A stretch of DNA of 64,000 nt, taken from contig JAXRKN010000045.1 of NCBI GenBank assembly GCA_038502055.1, forward strand, positions 4,610,501 through 4,674,500, read 5' to 3'. A program made the translations under genes and the position numbers. This DNA is from Tanytarsus gracilentus. Lineage: Eukaryota; Arthropoda; Insecta; Diptera; Chironomidae. Positions 39,101 through 49,702 of this stretch are shown here, piece by piece. The first letter of the stretch is position 1. Every line of letters begins with the position of its first letter. A model generated the notes under the pieces. The model was given only the letters and a program-made list of their open reading frames with translations. It searched no databases and was not told the origin of the DNA.

Positions 39101-39822
39101 AACCTTTTTCTCTTCAACATTTTCAACAATCGTCGATTCATTTAGCTCCATTTCCTCTTCCGATTCACTGCTGTCAGAATCTTCAACTCCAATCACATTA
39201 TAATCGCGTGATTTCTTTACACATTCTTCTTCATCAGTTGAAATTGATCTTTTTCTTCCGCGCAATGAGCTCGACACTTTATCACCATCAGTCACCGTAC
39301 TATCGCTTCTGTGCGATTCCTTAACGCCAAATTTGAGCTCATGAAAATGCTTTTTCAATCCCTTTGTCTGAAACGTTGTTAATTTTGTAAGCTGCTGAAG
39401 TTCTGACGCTGGAATTTGGACTTTTGATAGAGCTTCGAGCAGTGATGTTCTCTAAAATATTATTTTTGGTTGTTACTAATTTATGGCTGAAATAAAGTTA
39501 AACTTACATTTTCCTTTTTCTTTTTCTTCTCAACAATTTTCTCAAGTCGTTTTCTCTGTTTTCTAGAAAGAATCTTTGTCACGCCTTGCTGTTTTTTGAG
39601 TTTAGTGGGTCGTTTTTGCGATGGAAGTACGAGAAGTTCATCACCGGCTGTTGTTTTATACTCATCTACATTTTCAATTTCAAGTTTTATCTGAAAAAAG
39701 TATTTAAGCTATTTTTTCTACATTTTCACACTATTCCTCATATCTACCTGCTTCACAGATGAGTTATCGATGATAGTTTCAACATTTTGACGTCCTTTGA
39801 CATTAAACCGCTTCTTTCCCAT
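36166..39822 (-). CDS. kz: DEAH-box RNA helicase kurz / DHX37
   Basis: Four exons (39748-39822, 39508-39690, 36310-39451, 36166-36248) encode 1160 residues, the expected length for kurz/DHX37. A basic Lys/Arg-rich N-terminus (KKKKKENR) and an acidic stretch precede the helicase core: Walker A GSTGSGKTTQ at about 275-285, DEAH at 373-376, SAT at 409-411, motif V TNVAETSLTIPG at about 633-644, and motif VI QRAGRAGR at 680-687. An acidic/Lys-rich insertion sits between the two lobes (about 500-590), as is usual for this family, followed by the helicase-associated and OB-fold regions. Established role: a nucleolar ATPase that drives U3 snoRNA release during small-subunit ribosome assembly. All catalytic motifs look intact. 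It starts 186 bp after the TIPRL stop on the same strand. Confidence 0.95.
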
Positions 39823-40007
39823 GATAATTTAATTAAATTGCAAAATTCAAAAAATTTATTTTAGTTGTAAACAAAACCACATGGCACCGAAGCTTTCAAA
39901 AAATTCAGCGAGCCCTGAAAAATTTTGAATTTAAAAAATACGTTAGAAAATAATAATAAATTATCAAGACACGAAATTGTTTAACATTTAAATTTTTATT
40001 AATACGC

Positions 40008-40950
40008 CTATTCGGTGAATTTTAAAACTTCTTGGGAGCTGACTTTAACTGACAAATGATCACCAATTTCATTTGGAGAAATATACAGAGCTGGAGGAAC
40101 GTTCTTTAGTTGATCTTGAGTAGCTTCTCGACTCGTGTACTCTTTCAGTATGTAATTCTTGCCATTTTCAAAGTGATAGCGAGTTTCATTCATTCGAATC
40201 AAGACATTGTCAACGCGCAAGAAGTATCGAAGGAGAATGTAAAAACCTGATGGCATCACACGCTAGAAATGTTTTTAATAATTAGTAAAACGAAACTCAA
40301 TTAAGATATGACTTACAATTTTAACAGACGACACCGCAATTCCATTGTCATGCAGTTCATCCTCGAAAAGGGTGAGATCAGTATAAAACAGAATTTGCTC
40401 CTTCACCATTAGCTTAAATTTATCAATTTTCATTTCTGTCGGTTCGACGATGAATTTATCATTAATTGTGCCTTGATAATCGGTCGAAAATGTCCAATCG
40501 AATGGCTTTAATTTCTCTTCAGTTTTATCCTTAGGACGTGATTCTCGCCACTCATCCGAGCAGCTAACTCGAAGATCAAGTTTCACATTGCGAACTTTTT
40601 TGAGTGCTTCCAGTGGATTAAAAGAGATAACTGCACCGTTATCGTGTTCGAGGACGAGAGTATTCTTATGAAACACCATGTCGGGCAAATGGGGCAATTC
40701 CAGTGCAAAGTTATAGCTGAAAACATATTTTTTAATTATTTTAAATTAAATTGTTTACTGGATCTTACGAGCACAATTCACAGCACTTTCCATCAACCTT
40801 ACACTCATCATTATTGGAACAGACACTCTTCAAGATGTGAGATTTTGTCGTGGATATTTTCCATTTTTGATAAACTATAAAATCCTTGTCCACAACATTA
40901 TTAAATCGAGGCATAACTCTCTCATGTTCCAAACTCTCATATCTTTCCAT
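40008..40950 (-). CDS. TIPRL: TIP41-like protein (TOR/PP2A pathway regulator)
   Basis: Three exons (40769-40950, 40317-40716, 40008-40262) give 278 residues, close to the family length of about 270. Recognisable TIP41/TIPRL blocks are LPHLPDMVFHKNTLVLEH, the DWTFSTDYQGT segment and MPSGFYILLRYFLRVDNVLI near the C-terminus. TIPRL binds PP2A-family catalytic subunits and modulates TOR signalling in the cytoplasm. Nothing appears broken. The first exon has an unusual CSNNDECKVDGKCCELC segment, probably a lineage feature. It lies upstream of kurz in the same direction. Confidence 0.93.
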
Positions 40951-43719
40951 TTTAAGCGGTTGAGTTTAATTTTATTCGAAAGAATGGATTATTGCTCTAA
41001 TAAGTTAACGATTTAGCTCCTTAAATCAATCAAGCTTGACCTTTAATTTAATTTTCTATTTTTTTTCACTTTGCAATTTTAAAAAGAAAACTTCAGACAA
41101 AAACAATTCAGGGGTTGAAAAGTAAATTATTTGAATAGCAACGGAAATATTTATTCGAATCCGAATTTTCAAGGTTAATTTATTTAGCGCATCTTTTAAC
41201 TCTTAAGTGAGGTTTGAATTTAAAGCAATTTCATTTAATTTTAATTTTTGATTAGATCTTACAATTTTAAAATCTTTGGCAAAACTTTATGTTCAAAATA
41301 ATTTTTTTCTTCAAAAAAAACCTGGCTTAAAAGTTTTGAATACCAAAACCTATTTAAAAGTCTTTGGGTATGAACCCTAATTATCATCTAGTTTCTTGCC
41401 AAATAAATACCAAATCATAAAAAGTAAAGTGATTCGTTAAAAGGTTTTAAAAATTAAGGTAGTGTGACGAGTGAGTAGGCCCTCTAATAAAAAGTGTATT
41501 TGTTTACATTTCTCTCTCAAATTTTTTTACTTCAATTTAAATTCTAAGTTACGAAGTGATTCAATAATCAAAACGTGATCCAGATTTTTTCCAGCTTTTT
41601 CCGTTAGAGAATCAATATGCCTTCAATAAACCTAAAAAATCAAAATTTTGATATTTTGATTAGGTTTAAAAATTTTGAGAAACAAAACATTTTCATAACG
41701 GTTTTTGAAATTTTAAAATTTTGTAAAACTAGGGGGATTAAGTTCGAAAACTGTAAGAAAATTTCGTGTTTCATATTTCACTGTGCTTACCAAACCCTGC
41801 CAGTAAAATATTGAGCGCGCTAAAGAACGAAATATTTCCAATAAAAAATACAATTAATAGTGAATTAAAGTGATTTTAATAGTTAATTTCAAAGGTAAGT
41901 TGCAATTTAAATTAAGCATGCTCAAACTATATCAAGTACATAAATGAAACGGTCAATTTTTGAAAATTCTTTTCTTCCAATGGTTCATAATTCATCCGGG
42001 GAGCAATTTGTGTTAAAAATCCTGAGTTTTCTAATAAAAAAAAATATGCTGGATTTTAAAAAATAAATAAATTATAATATTAATGAGTGCTTTCGTCACG
42101 ACGTTATAATTCTTAATTAAATTTAAAAAATTATTTTGACAAAATAAAAATCTTCATTTGAATACCGTTCCAAGCACGAACCAATGTTATCCAGTTTATT
42201 GCATAAAATAATTGTGAAAAAATGCATCTATAAAGTTTAAAGGCGATACTTTAAATTGAAATCCAGAACACACGTCCGACATTTCATTTTGATTTTAATA
42301 CGGCTGCATTTTAGCTAGTCCGTGCCTGCTTGACTCACGAAGATAATGTTCGGTTCGTTTCGTAGCATGTTACTAATACGTCTGCATCAGATTATTCGAA
42401 TATAGTTAGTTGTTTCTTACATGGAATAATTTTTATGAGATTTGTAAAATTTTTAATTTTTAACTATTAATTTACATTAAAAGATATTTTTCAAACTTTT
42501 CGTTCAAGATAGAAATTTGACTCTTAAGTTGTTAACTTCAATTTTTTTATCACTTGACCTAGTTTTTGAAAAATAATATTCCATATTTTCACTGTTCTCT
42601 CTTTCCTAAAACTTGTTTGTTTCATTTTTTGTTTTGTTCCGACTCAATTTTTGATATCCTTTTCATGTTATTTTATTGGTCACTTAGTTGACGATCCATG
42701 TATGACGAACATGTTGAATTATCATGACCATCAGAATTTGATTGCGTTTCATTTTCACTATTTTTTTTTCTTGGAATTTTGTGACCCTCTCTAAAAATAA
42801 ATGAGAGAGTAAAAATTCTCTCCGAGAAAAAGAGAGTGGCAGCCATTTTATATTAAAAAGCGCCCTCTACAACTGCTACAAATACAATCAAAAAAGAGAA
42901 AAACAGGCGCATTTTGTTTCCGAAGTTTGTGAGAGTCGGACACAAAACTTGAATTCTCTTCAAATAGTCGCTTTTAAAATTACCGTTCTAACGAAAAGAA
43001 GTGCAAATAATTTAGAGGAAAAGTGGTAAGAACTTTTAATTAGATCTAAATTATTCGCAACCATTGCATTAACATTAAATATAGCAACCTTAAAATTTCC
43101 AAGTTTTAATATATATAAAAATTTGAAGTCGCACACAGAGCTGAATTTGAAGCGGCGCCGAGTCGCTTCGGCAATGTTCGGTTCTTTCTCTTTTTACCGC
43201 ACATACTATTGATTTTTTTTTCTTTCGTATACGAACCAGTATAGCTGTTGCAAAGATATTTGTATATTAAAGTAACGTTAACACATGAGCTACTGCCGTT
43301 TGAATACTTTTCTTTTTCAAAAATATAAAATCTTACTTTTTAAAAATATTTCAACTTTTTGACAGATTGAGGTTAAAATTTCAAAAATTTGATATTGTCT
43401 TGCAAAATTTTGCTACCTGAAAACCGTTAAATTTTAATTCAGGTAAAATTTTAATTATGCCTTAAAAAGTTTGACCCCTCAATCGTTTCTGTTCAAATCC
43501 CACATTTCTTTTCACACACACACGTAAAAAATTTTCTCGTCACTTCATAAAGCTGTATAGGTGAGGCGTGTAAATACATGATTATTTATATTAATTCTCG
43601 TCGTTTCTCAACTTGAAAACTTGTACATAAGGTTTATTTTTCAGCGGAATAAACTGAAAAATGAAAATTCAAAAATTTAAAATTAGACAAATTGATGGCC
43701 CCACTTTATTTTATTCAAT
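40951..43719. other. probable ADD1 leader region, otherwise no gene
   Basis: Two places look like first exons for the plus-strand gene downstream: a CAAAG-GTAAGTTGC donor at 41892-41893 and a GTG-GTAAGA donor near 43028, the latter after a less AT-rich, promoter-like patch (42790-43020). Either could splice to the acceptor at 44840-44841. A 65-codon frame at 41617-41814 is unassigned. The rest is AT-rich without features. Confidence 0.4.
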
Positions 43720-44526
43720 TTAATATTTTCTTTGTGTATTCTGGCACATTGCAAATCTCCTTTCGATGCAGCGGTCTAAATGCCACGCTGTTCCCATAGG
43801 GCATTGTTGAATCTAGAAAAATTAATTAGTTTCAAAAATTTAGAAAATAAATTAAAAACTTACCATTGGTATTCCTTCGGCACAAAACACAAACTTTTCA
43901 CAATCAAAAGGGTACGCGGTTGAATAAAGTCCGTGTCTATTGCATCTGATATTACTTTTATTGTCCCTGTCTAAGCCAGAACATCTTGCACTATAAATTG
44001 GATGATCACATCGCTGATCTTCGTCATTCCACACCAAACCCTCGAGACATTGCATTACTATTTTTCTGCCCATGGCACAGACATAGTATTCTGTACAATT
44101 TTCACTAGCCAAAAATATTACATCGTCTGGCGGACAAATAATATCGGGTATAGTTCCCCCTGATGACGATGTCGATGTTTGCGGAGATTGCGTAGTAACG
44201 GGAGCTTGAGTTTGAGGGGGCGATGTAACAATGGGTGGGTTTGTCTCTTGGGCAGAGCATTGTGGAACATTGACTGCATAGTTACAGTCGTTTAAAACGT
44301 CATCAAATACACATCCTTCACAAATATTAACACACTCATCGAGATAAGCTACTCCATCAGAGCAATAATAATAGAAATCACATTCATCTGGTATTCCAAC
44401 AATTGCGTCCTCCGCCAGACCGTCGCACATGGTTTCATCGTATGAAGGATAGGGTTGAGCTTTTGATGCTCCAATAAAAATTATCACACAAATCACAACT
44501 GAGCGAAACATTTTTTCCTTGCTCAC
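43720..44526 (-). CDS. peritrophin-like chitin-binding protein (three CBM14 domains)
   Basis: Two exons (43864-44526 and 43720-43812) encode 251 residues. A signal peptide (to about residue 23) is followed by three peritrophin-A/CBM14 domains: Cys34, 49, 55, 65, 81, 90 (with two extra cysteines at 69 and 72), Cys131, 144, 150, 160, 173, 182, and Cys195, 209, 215, 225 with the final two cysteines in exon 2. A Pro/Thr/Ser/Gln linker (about 93-125), probably O-glycosylated, separates domains 1 and 2. Such proteins bind chitin in the gut peritrophic matrix or cuticle. Another Met five codons in could also serve as start. Its first domain and promoter are duplicated at 48.3-48.8 kb. Confidence 0.9.
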
Positions 44527-44781
44527 TTTCGACTCTAAAGACTGGTAAAAAACTACTAAAGCATTAGGTACATCCCTTTCATGCTTTTATACTTGCCACC
44601 AGTTATCAGCTCCTAATTGGATTCTCATGTCGTGTGACCCGTTTTCACAACTTTTTTTTCGGAGTTTATCAAAGTATCTAAAAATTTAATTATTTTAAAA
44701 GTTTTAGATAAGACTTTTAGCATTGAAAACAATTATCTAGAGTTGCATCATGTGCGTCATCCGAAGTTTCTAAGAACTTTT
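44258..44781. repeat. duplicated block, copy A (peritrophin 5' half)
   Basis: This block is repeated at 48281-48782 in the same orientation, 4023 bp away. It includes the first chitin-binding domain, signal peptide, leader, TATA box and about 190 bp further upstream. The leader and proximal promoter appear identical, apart from an indel-rich patch near 44690-44725. Confidence 0.9.
44584..44609 (-). promoter_or_regulatory. TATA box and GATA site of the peritrophin gene
   Basis: TATAAAAG on the minus strand (44584-44591) sits about 58 bp before the ATG. CTGATAA (44603-44609) lies just upstream. GATA sites drive midgut genes in insects, which fits a peritrophic-matrix protein; the use of this site is inferred. 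Confidence 0.65.
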
Positions 44782-44868
44782 GAACAAATATTTTTTAACT
44801 TATTGACGCACATACAACTAATGTAACTCTTTTTATTGCAGATAATTAAACATATCCTGATTGCGAAA

Positions 44869-47800
44869 ATGATCAACTCCGAATTCAAAGACGCAGATGG
44901 ATTTCGTCTACAATTCGATGAGGCGGTTCCAGACGCCGAGAGAAAGTATTACATGAAGACGTTTCCTCGTGTCGACGATGTATCAAAGGATCGCATTCAT
45001 TGCACAACATGCGATTGTCATGTTGGTACTGCACCAATATCCGAGAAAATTATCCGTACTCATCAAATACTGAGCGTTACACAGTGCAACAAGTGTTTTG
45101 CTTTTTATGTAAGTCAAAGGATAAAAATTGAAGAAAGAAATTTATTTTTTTTTATTACAGAACTCGGGGGAGTTTGGAAAGGGTGAAGATGGCTCTGAAT
45201 ATTACTGTCGATGGTGTGGACAGGGAGGAGAAGTTTTCTGCTGTGCAACATGTCCATTTGTTTTTTGCAACAAGTGCATTAAGGACAATTTAACTGATAG
45301 ATATGTTAAGGAGATCGAAGAGAATGATGACTGGTCATGCTTTGTGTGCAACAAAGAAATTCTTAAACGCTTACGAGGACAACATTGGGCGCTGAGAAAT
45401 TTCATGAATAAACAACTGGAGAAGATTCAAAAAGTCAACATTAATTCTGAGGAGGAGTTAAATAATCTGCTTAACGATGACTTGACTTCATGCTGTCCTA
45501 AGAAGAAACGAAAATTGCCACTGCCAAAACCAGTGCCTGCTCCTATTAAGCGGCCACTGACGAACGGATCCCATATAACTATGGCACAACCACCCGCAAA
45601 AAGACCGACTCTAACACCTCCAAACAAGCAAATTAAAATTCCAGTTCATCCGAGCTTTCATCAGCCTAAACCTGGACCTCGAAGTATGACACCAAAGCGA
45701 CAAAATGAAGTCGTTTGTACGCCTGACATTATGGGATTGTTTAATGAGCAGGGTGGAAGCTCAAAGACAGCACCTCCTCCTCCACTAGCTATGCGACAAA
45801 TTCAGAGACCGTTAGGTCCCAGATCTGCGGTGCCTAATCCCATTTATCATACTGGTAAGCTAAATATTTTTTAATTAATCTTTAAAATTACTTAATTATT
45901 TTTTTTATTTTTTTAGTAAATGGGTATCAAATAGATTTAAATCAAGCGTCTCGTCAAGAGATTTTCCGATTACCTAATGGTAAATTGATTCAAGTACGAA
46001 AGCAATCAAATCCCACACCAACAACGCCACGGCTTTCGGTGCCAGCAGTTCCGTCGACTCCTCTTGCGACGCCAATAACTGGAATTATGCCTCGAGGCAC
46101 TCAATTTTCAATTCGACCGACTTCAGCAATTCCCAATATGACGACGCAATCTCGAATGATGCGACCGCAGGCAAACGCTATGCCGCGTATTCGAGGTCCT
46201 TCAAATCAGCGATTTTCCTTTAGCGACGGTCGTGTCGTGTCAGGAGGAGGCACTTCATCGTCATCAAACACACCAACGGCTAATGCATCGACACTTTTTA
46301 CACAACAAAATGGTTCGATTTCTGTTGCTCGTGCACCGCAACCCGATACGCCATTTGGAAAATCAAAAACAGCATTCGAAGATCGCGTCATTCAAGGCCT
46401 GGAAATTTGTCAGCATACCATTAATAAAATGATTACGCTCACCAATTCAACGAGCTTCAAGACATCACGTTCATTTGCCGATTTAAAAGATCTTTACATT
46501 CATCTTCAATATCTCTTCACGTACACTTCTGGTAAATTTAAAACCCTCCAAGATAATCTCGTTACGGGCATGGAAGAGTTGGCCAAGTATGATGCCGCGT
46601 TAAGAGAGAAAAATGGTGATGACGATGATGATCTTGAAATAATGCAGCAAAAGGTTGATATCATCGAAGTATTGTCGGATGATGATGAGCCGCCTGTTAG
46701 TAAAGTCATTAAAACTGAATCGAACACTGATGCACGCGTAGCAACTCCAAAATCTGATGAGAAAGAGGTCACCGTGGAGGTTCAACCAGATCTCCCGACT
46801 GCATTGCTCGAAACTATTCTAGACACAATACCAACAACCGTAAATCAAACTGTTTTCGATCCAGAAGAACTTCTCGCGAGTCTTAATTTAGAAGTTGACG
46901 ATATAAAGTTGAAGAAACGTACAGCGGTAAAAGTTGAAAGACTTGAAGACTCTAAAAACTCAGTAATAAAACAGTATTTAATTGCCATTCAACAGCGCCG
47001 AGATGCAGAATTAGAAGACGACGTAGAATCTGATAGTGGATCGGCTGAACGAGAAAAAAGTCCTGACATGTTAATACCTGAGGTTGTCCTAGAAGAGAAA
47101 CAAAATGAAGAATCTGAGGAGGAATCGAGTAAAGCAATTGGACCAAAATGTTCAAAAGAAAAGGTTGATGATAAGTCAGAAGAGATGCAATTGGAATGCA
47201 AAAAAGCGCTTGAAGAAAATAAATCGAACGATAAGCCAGAAGAAGCAGAAGATGAATCCATTGATAAGACTGAGGATAAGTCACCCATTGAATCTGCTGA
47301 TAAACCTGAAAATACCTTAATTCCATCTAATGATAAGCTTGAAAACAATCCAACAACTGAAAAGTCAGCAGAGGTTGTCGAAATACAGAGTGACGATGAA
47401 GAACAGCAAAAATCTCCACAAGAAAGTCATTCAGAGGCGCTTGAAGATGTAACTATCGACAGCACACTTCCTGCTGATTTAATGGAAGTTGATGAGAGCC
47501 TGAAGGAAACTACTGATAATGTTGAAGATAGTGTGATGGAAGTAAATGAAACTGTTGAAGATAGTGTGATGGAAGTAACTGAAATTATCGATGAAAGCGT
47601 TGAAGAAATTCCTGAAAATGTCAATGAAGAAACAAATGGTGTAGGAAATCCTGAAAATGTCGAGGAAAGTGCTCAAAATTTATCGGAAGAAATAATTGCA
47701 ATCTCATCAAGTGAAAGCGTCATTGCTGTTGAGCCTTCACAAAGTGAAAATCAGCTCGAAAATGACACGAGTCATTGTGAGAATGGAACAACTGAAAATA

Positions 47801-47952
47801 CTGAAAACTCGCATGAAGAGTTAGTGAAGAAAGTCGTTGAAAATCAAAGTCCAACAATCGAAGACGAGAGCGATCTTTTAGACACTCTAATTAATTCTTT
47901 GGACGATCCATTGGCTTCAATTGATGTTGATATTCCTGAATCTATGGACTAA
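44869..47952 (+). CDS. ADD1: ADD-domain chromatin protein (ADD1-like)
   Basis: Coding exons 44869-45108, 45161-45854 and 45917-47952 join in frame to 989 residues; the first follows an acceptor at 44840-44841, so a non-coding leader exon lies upstream. Residues 45-76 form a GATA-like finger (CTTCDC...CNKC) and 96-143 a PHD-like finger (CRWC, CCATC, CNKC, CFVC): together an ATRX-type ADD domain, which reads histone H3 tails. Then come basic KKKRKLPLPKP, the block QASRQEIFRLPNGKLIQVRK (about 319-340), a helical segment (about 462-542), a likely SUMO-interacting motif (IIEVLSDDDE, about 560) and a long acidic tail with repeats. Drosophila ADD1 associates with HP1a in heterochromatin; the orthology is my inference. 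No ATPase domain is present, unlike ATRX. Confidence 0.85.
47519..47584 (+). repeat. 33-bp tandem repeat in the ADD1 acidic tail
   Basis: The phrase GTTGAAGATAGTGTGATGGA recurs with a 33-bp period, encoding VEDSVMEV twice, followed by a more diverged third version (DESVEEI). It keeps the reading frame and lengthens the acidic tail. Confidence 0.7.
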
Positions 47953-48246
47953 ACACCATCAAAACTGTTGCTGTAAAAATTCCAAATTTAAAAAGCTGTA
48001 AAATTTTTCGTGTATTTTTTATGATTTAAAAATTAAATACATTTGTAAGAATTCGATGACTTGAATATGAGGTATTTAGTGAAACTAAGATCATGTATAA
48101 AATACAATGTTATCTAAACTCTTTTTGAAATAAAAAAAACTGAGTTAAAAATTTAATTAAAATTTATTATTTTTTGAAAAAACAAGACGACAATAAAAAT
48201 TATTTTTATATTATTTTATATCGATTTTCCCATTTTTATTTTGAAA

Positions 48247-48549
48247 TTACAATTTTAAGAAGCGTGGATTTTTAGCGGCACATTGTGGAACCTTTTCTGC
48301 ATAATTACAGTCGTTTAAAACGTCATCAAATACACATCCTTCACAAATATTATCACAACTATCGAGATAAGCTACTCCATCAGAGCAATAATAATAGAAA
48401 TCACATTCATCTGGTATTCCAACAACTGTGTCCTCCGCCAGACCGTCGCACATGGTTTCATCGTATGAAGGATAGGGTTGAGCTTTTGATGCTCCAATAA
48501 AAATTATCACACAAATCACAACTGAGCGAAACATTTTTTCCTTGCTCAC
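48247..48549 (-). CDS. one-domain peritrophin, recent partial duplicate
   Basis: The frame encodes 100 residues nearly identical to the first 90 of the neighbouring three-domain peritrophin: signal peptide plus one CBM14 domain with all its cysteines, including the two extra ones. It ends directly after the domain in an unrelated tail (AAKNPRFLKL) and stop. An AATAAA signal lies about 10 bp downstream on the minus strand. Changes relative to copy A are mostly amino-acid replacing (A41T, I42V, E64S, V66D, V84E, N85K). It may be a working single-domain chitin binder or an early pseudogene; the intact promoter and frame favour expression. Confidence 0.8.
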   Translation of the reverse strand: MSKEKMFRSVVICVIIFIGASKAQPYPSYDETMCDGLAEDTVVGIPDECDFYYYCSDGVAYLDSCDNICEGCVFDDVLNDCNYAEKVPQCAAKNPRFLKL

Positions 48550-48782
48550 TTTCGACTCTAAAGACTGGTAAAAAACTACTAAAGCATTAGGTACATCCCT
48601 TTCATGCTTTTATACTTGCCACCAGTTATCAGCTCCTAATTGGATTCTCATGTCGTGTGACCCGTTTTCACAACTTTTTTTTCGGAGTTTATCAAAGCAT
48701 CTAACTTTATTATTTTAAATTTTGCGAAAACAATTATCTAGAGTTGCATCATGTGCGTCATCCGAAGTTTCTAAGAACTTTT
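48281..48782. repeat. duplicated block, copy B
   Basis: This is the second copy of the block at 44258-44781. The left edge coincides with the end of the first chitin-binding domain. The right edge, after CTAAGAACTTTT, marks the end of similarity upstream of both promoters. Confidence 0.9.
48607..48632 (-). promoter_or_regulatory. TATA box and GATA site of the duplicate peritrophin
   Basis: TATAAAAG (48607-48614, minus) and CTGATAA (48626-48632) are retained at the same spacing as in copy A, so the duplicate carries a complete core promoter. Confidence 0.6.
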
Positions 48783-49702
48783 TCACAATTAACGCATATA
48801 TTTTATAACTCATAAAAGTAATTGACTTTTTCATCATTTTGGGAAAAACCTGAAAGCTCTCAAAAATAAAACAAAAGACACGAAATTTTTTTTAAAATAT
48901 TTTAAATCCATTTTGACTATATTTTTTCTCTTTTCATTTTAAAAATACAATTTTCCATTTTTTTGATTTTTCATAATTCATCTTATTCTCTTATCACAGT
49001 ATTTCACCACAAATGAATAAATTTTAAAACTGCATTTTTTTCTCTATAACATTTTTGCTCTATCTTGTTAAAAAACGGTTTTCAATTTTATTGAGTTATT
49101 TTCATATATTTATTATATCGATAGTTTTAAACCTGAGTTGCAGTCTGCAAAAGAAAAATGAATAAATTGGTTCTTATGTCAATTAAACCGAGTTTTTGCG
49201 CTTAAGTAACATGAAAATGTTCATCATCAATTTTAACATAATTCATCTCTCTTTTTTTAGTAAATAAAAAATTATTGACATTATAACTGTTAAATAGAGA
49301 GGAACAATCATTGTTAGCTTTGTGCGCTTTTCCAAATTATAAAAAACTCTTTCGAATAAGTGGTGATAAAAAAGAGGAAGAAAATTAATTAAAAATCGTT
49401 TATATTTGTTTTAAAAAAAATCGCGGCGACTTTTAAGTACTTTAAATATTTCGTTTCTCGCCAAATCACCGCTTTACATTTGAAATTCTAAAATAAAAAT
49501 TTCGATCTATTTTTTCAAATATTTTTTTTGTCTTTATCGTAACATTTTTTTTGATATCATAATTAATTTAATTTCTTCACCATTATCTAAATTAAAATTT
49601 TGGCAACAGAAAAACTTATAAAAAATATTTTTAATTTATTTTTAGACGCTCTTTGATAAAGAAACGAACATGGATACAAACATTTTCTTTAGATAATAAT
49701 TT
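48783..49702. other. cwo 3' flank / 3' UTR region
   Basis: Very AT-rich sequence between copy B and the cwo stop codon. It probably includes the cwo 3' UTR; no other feature is visible. Confidence 0.5.

Noticed and set aside
46952..47348. minus-strand frames of 119-124 codons opposite ADD1
   Set aside because: They are shadows of the acidic repetitive ADD1 tail.
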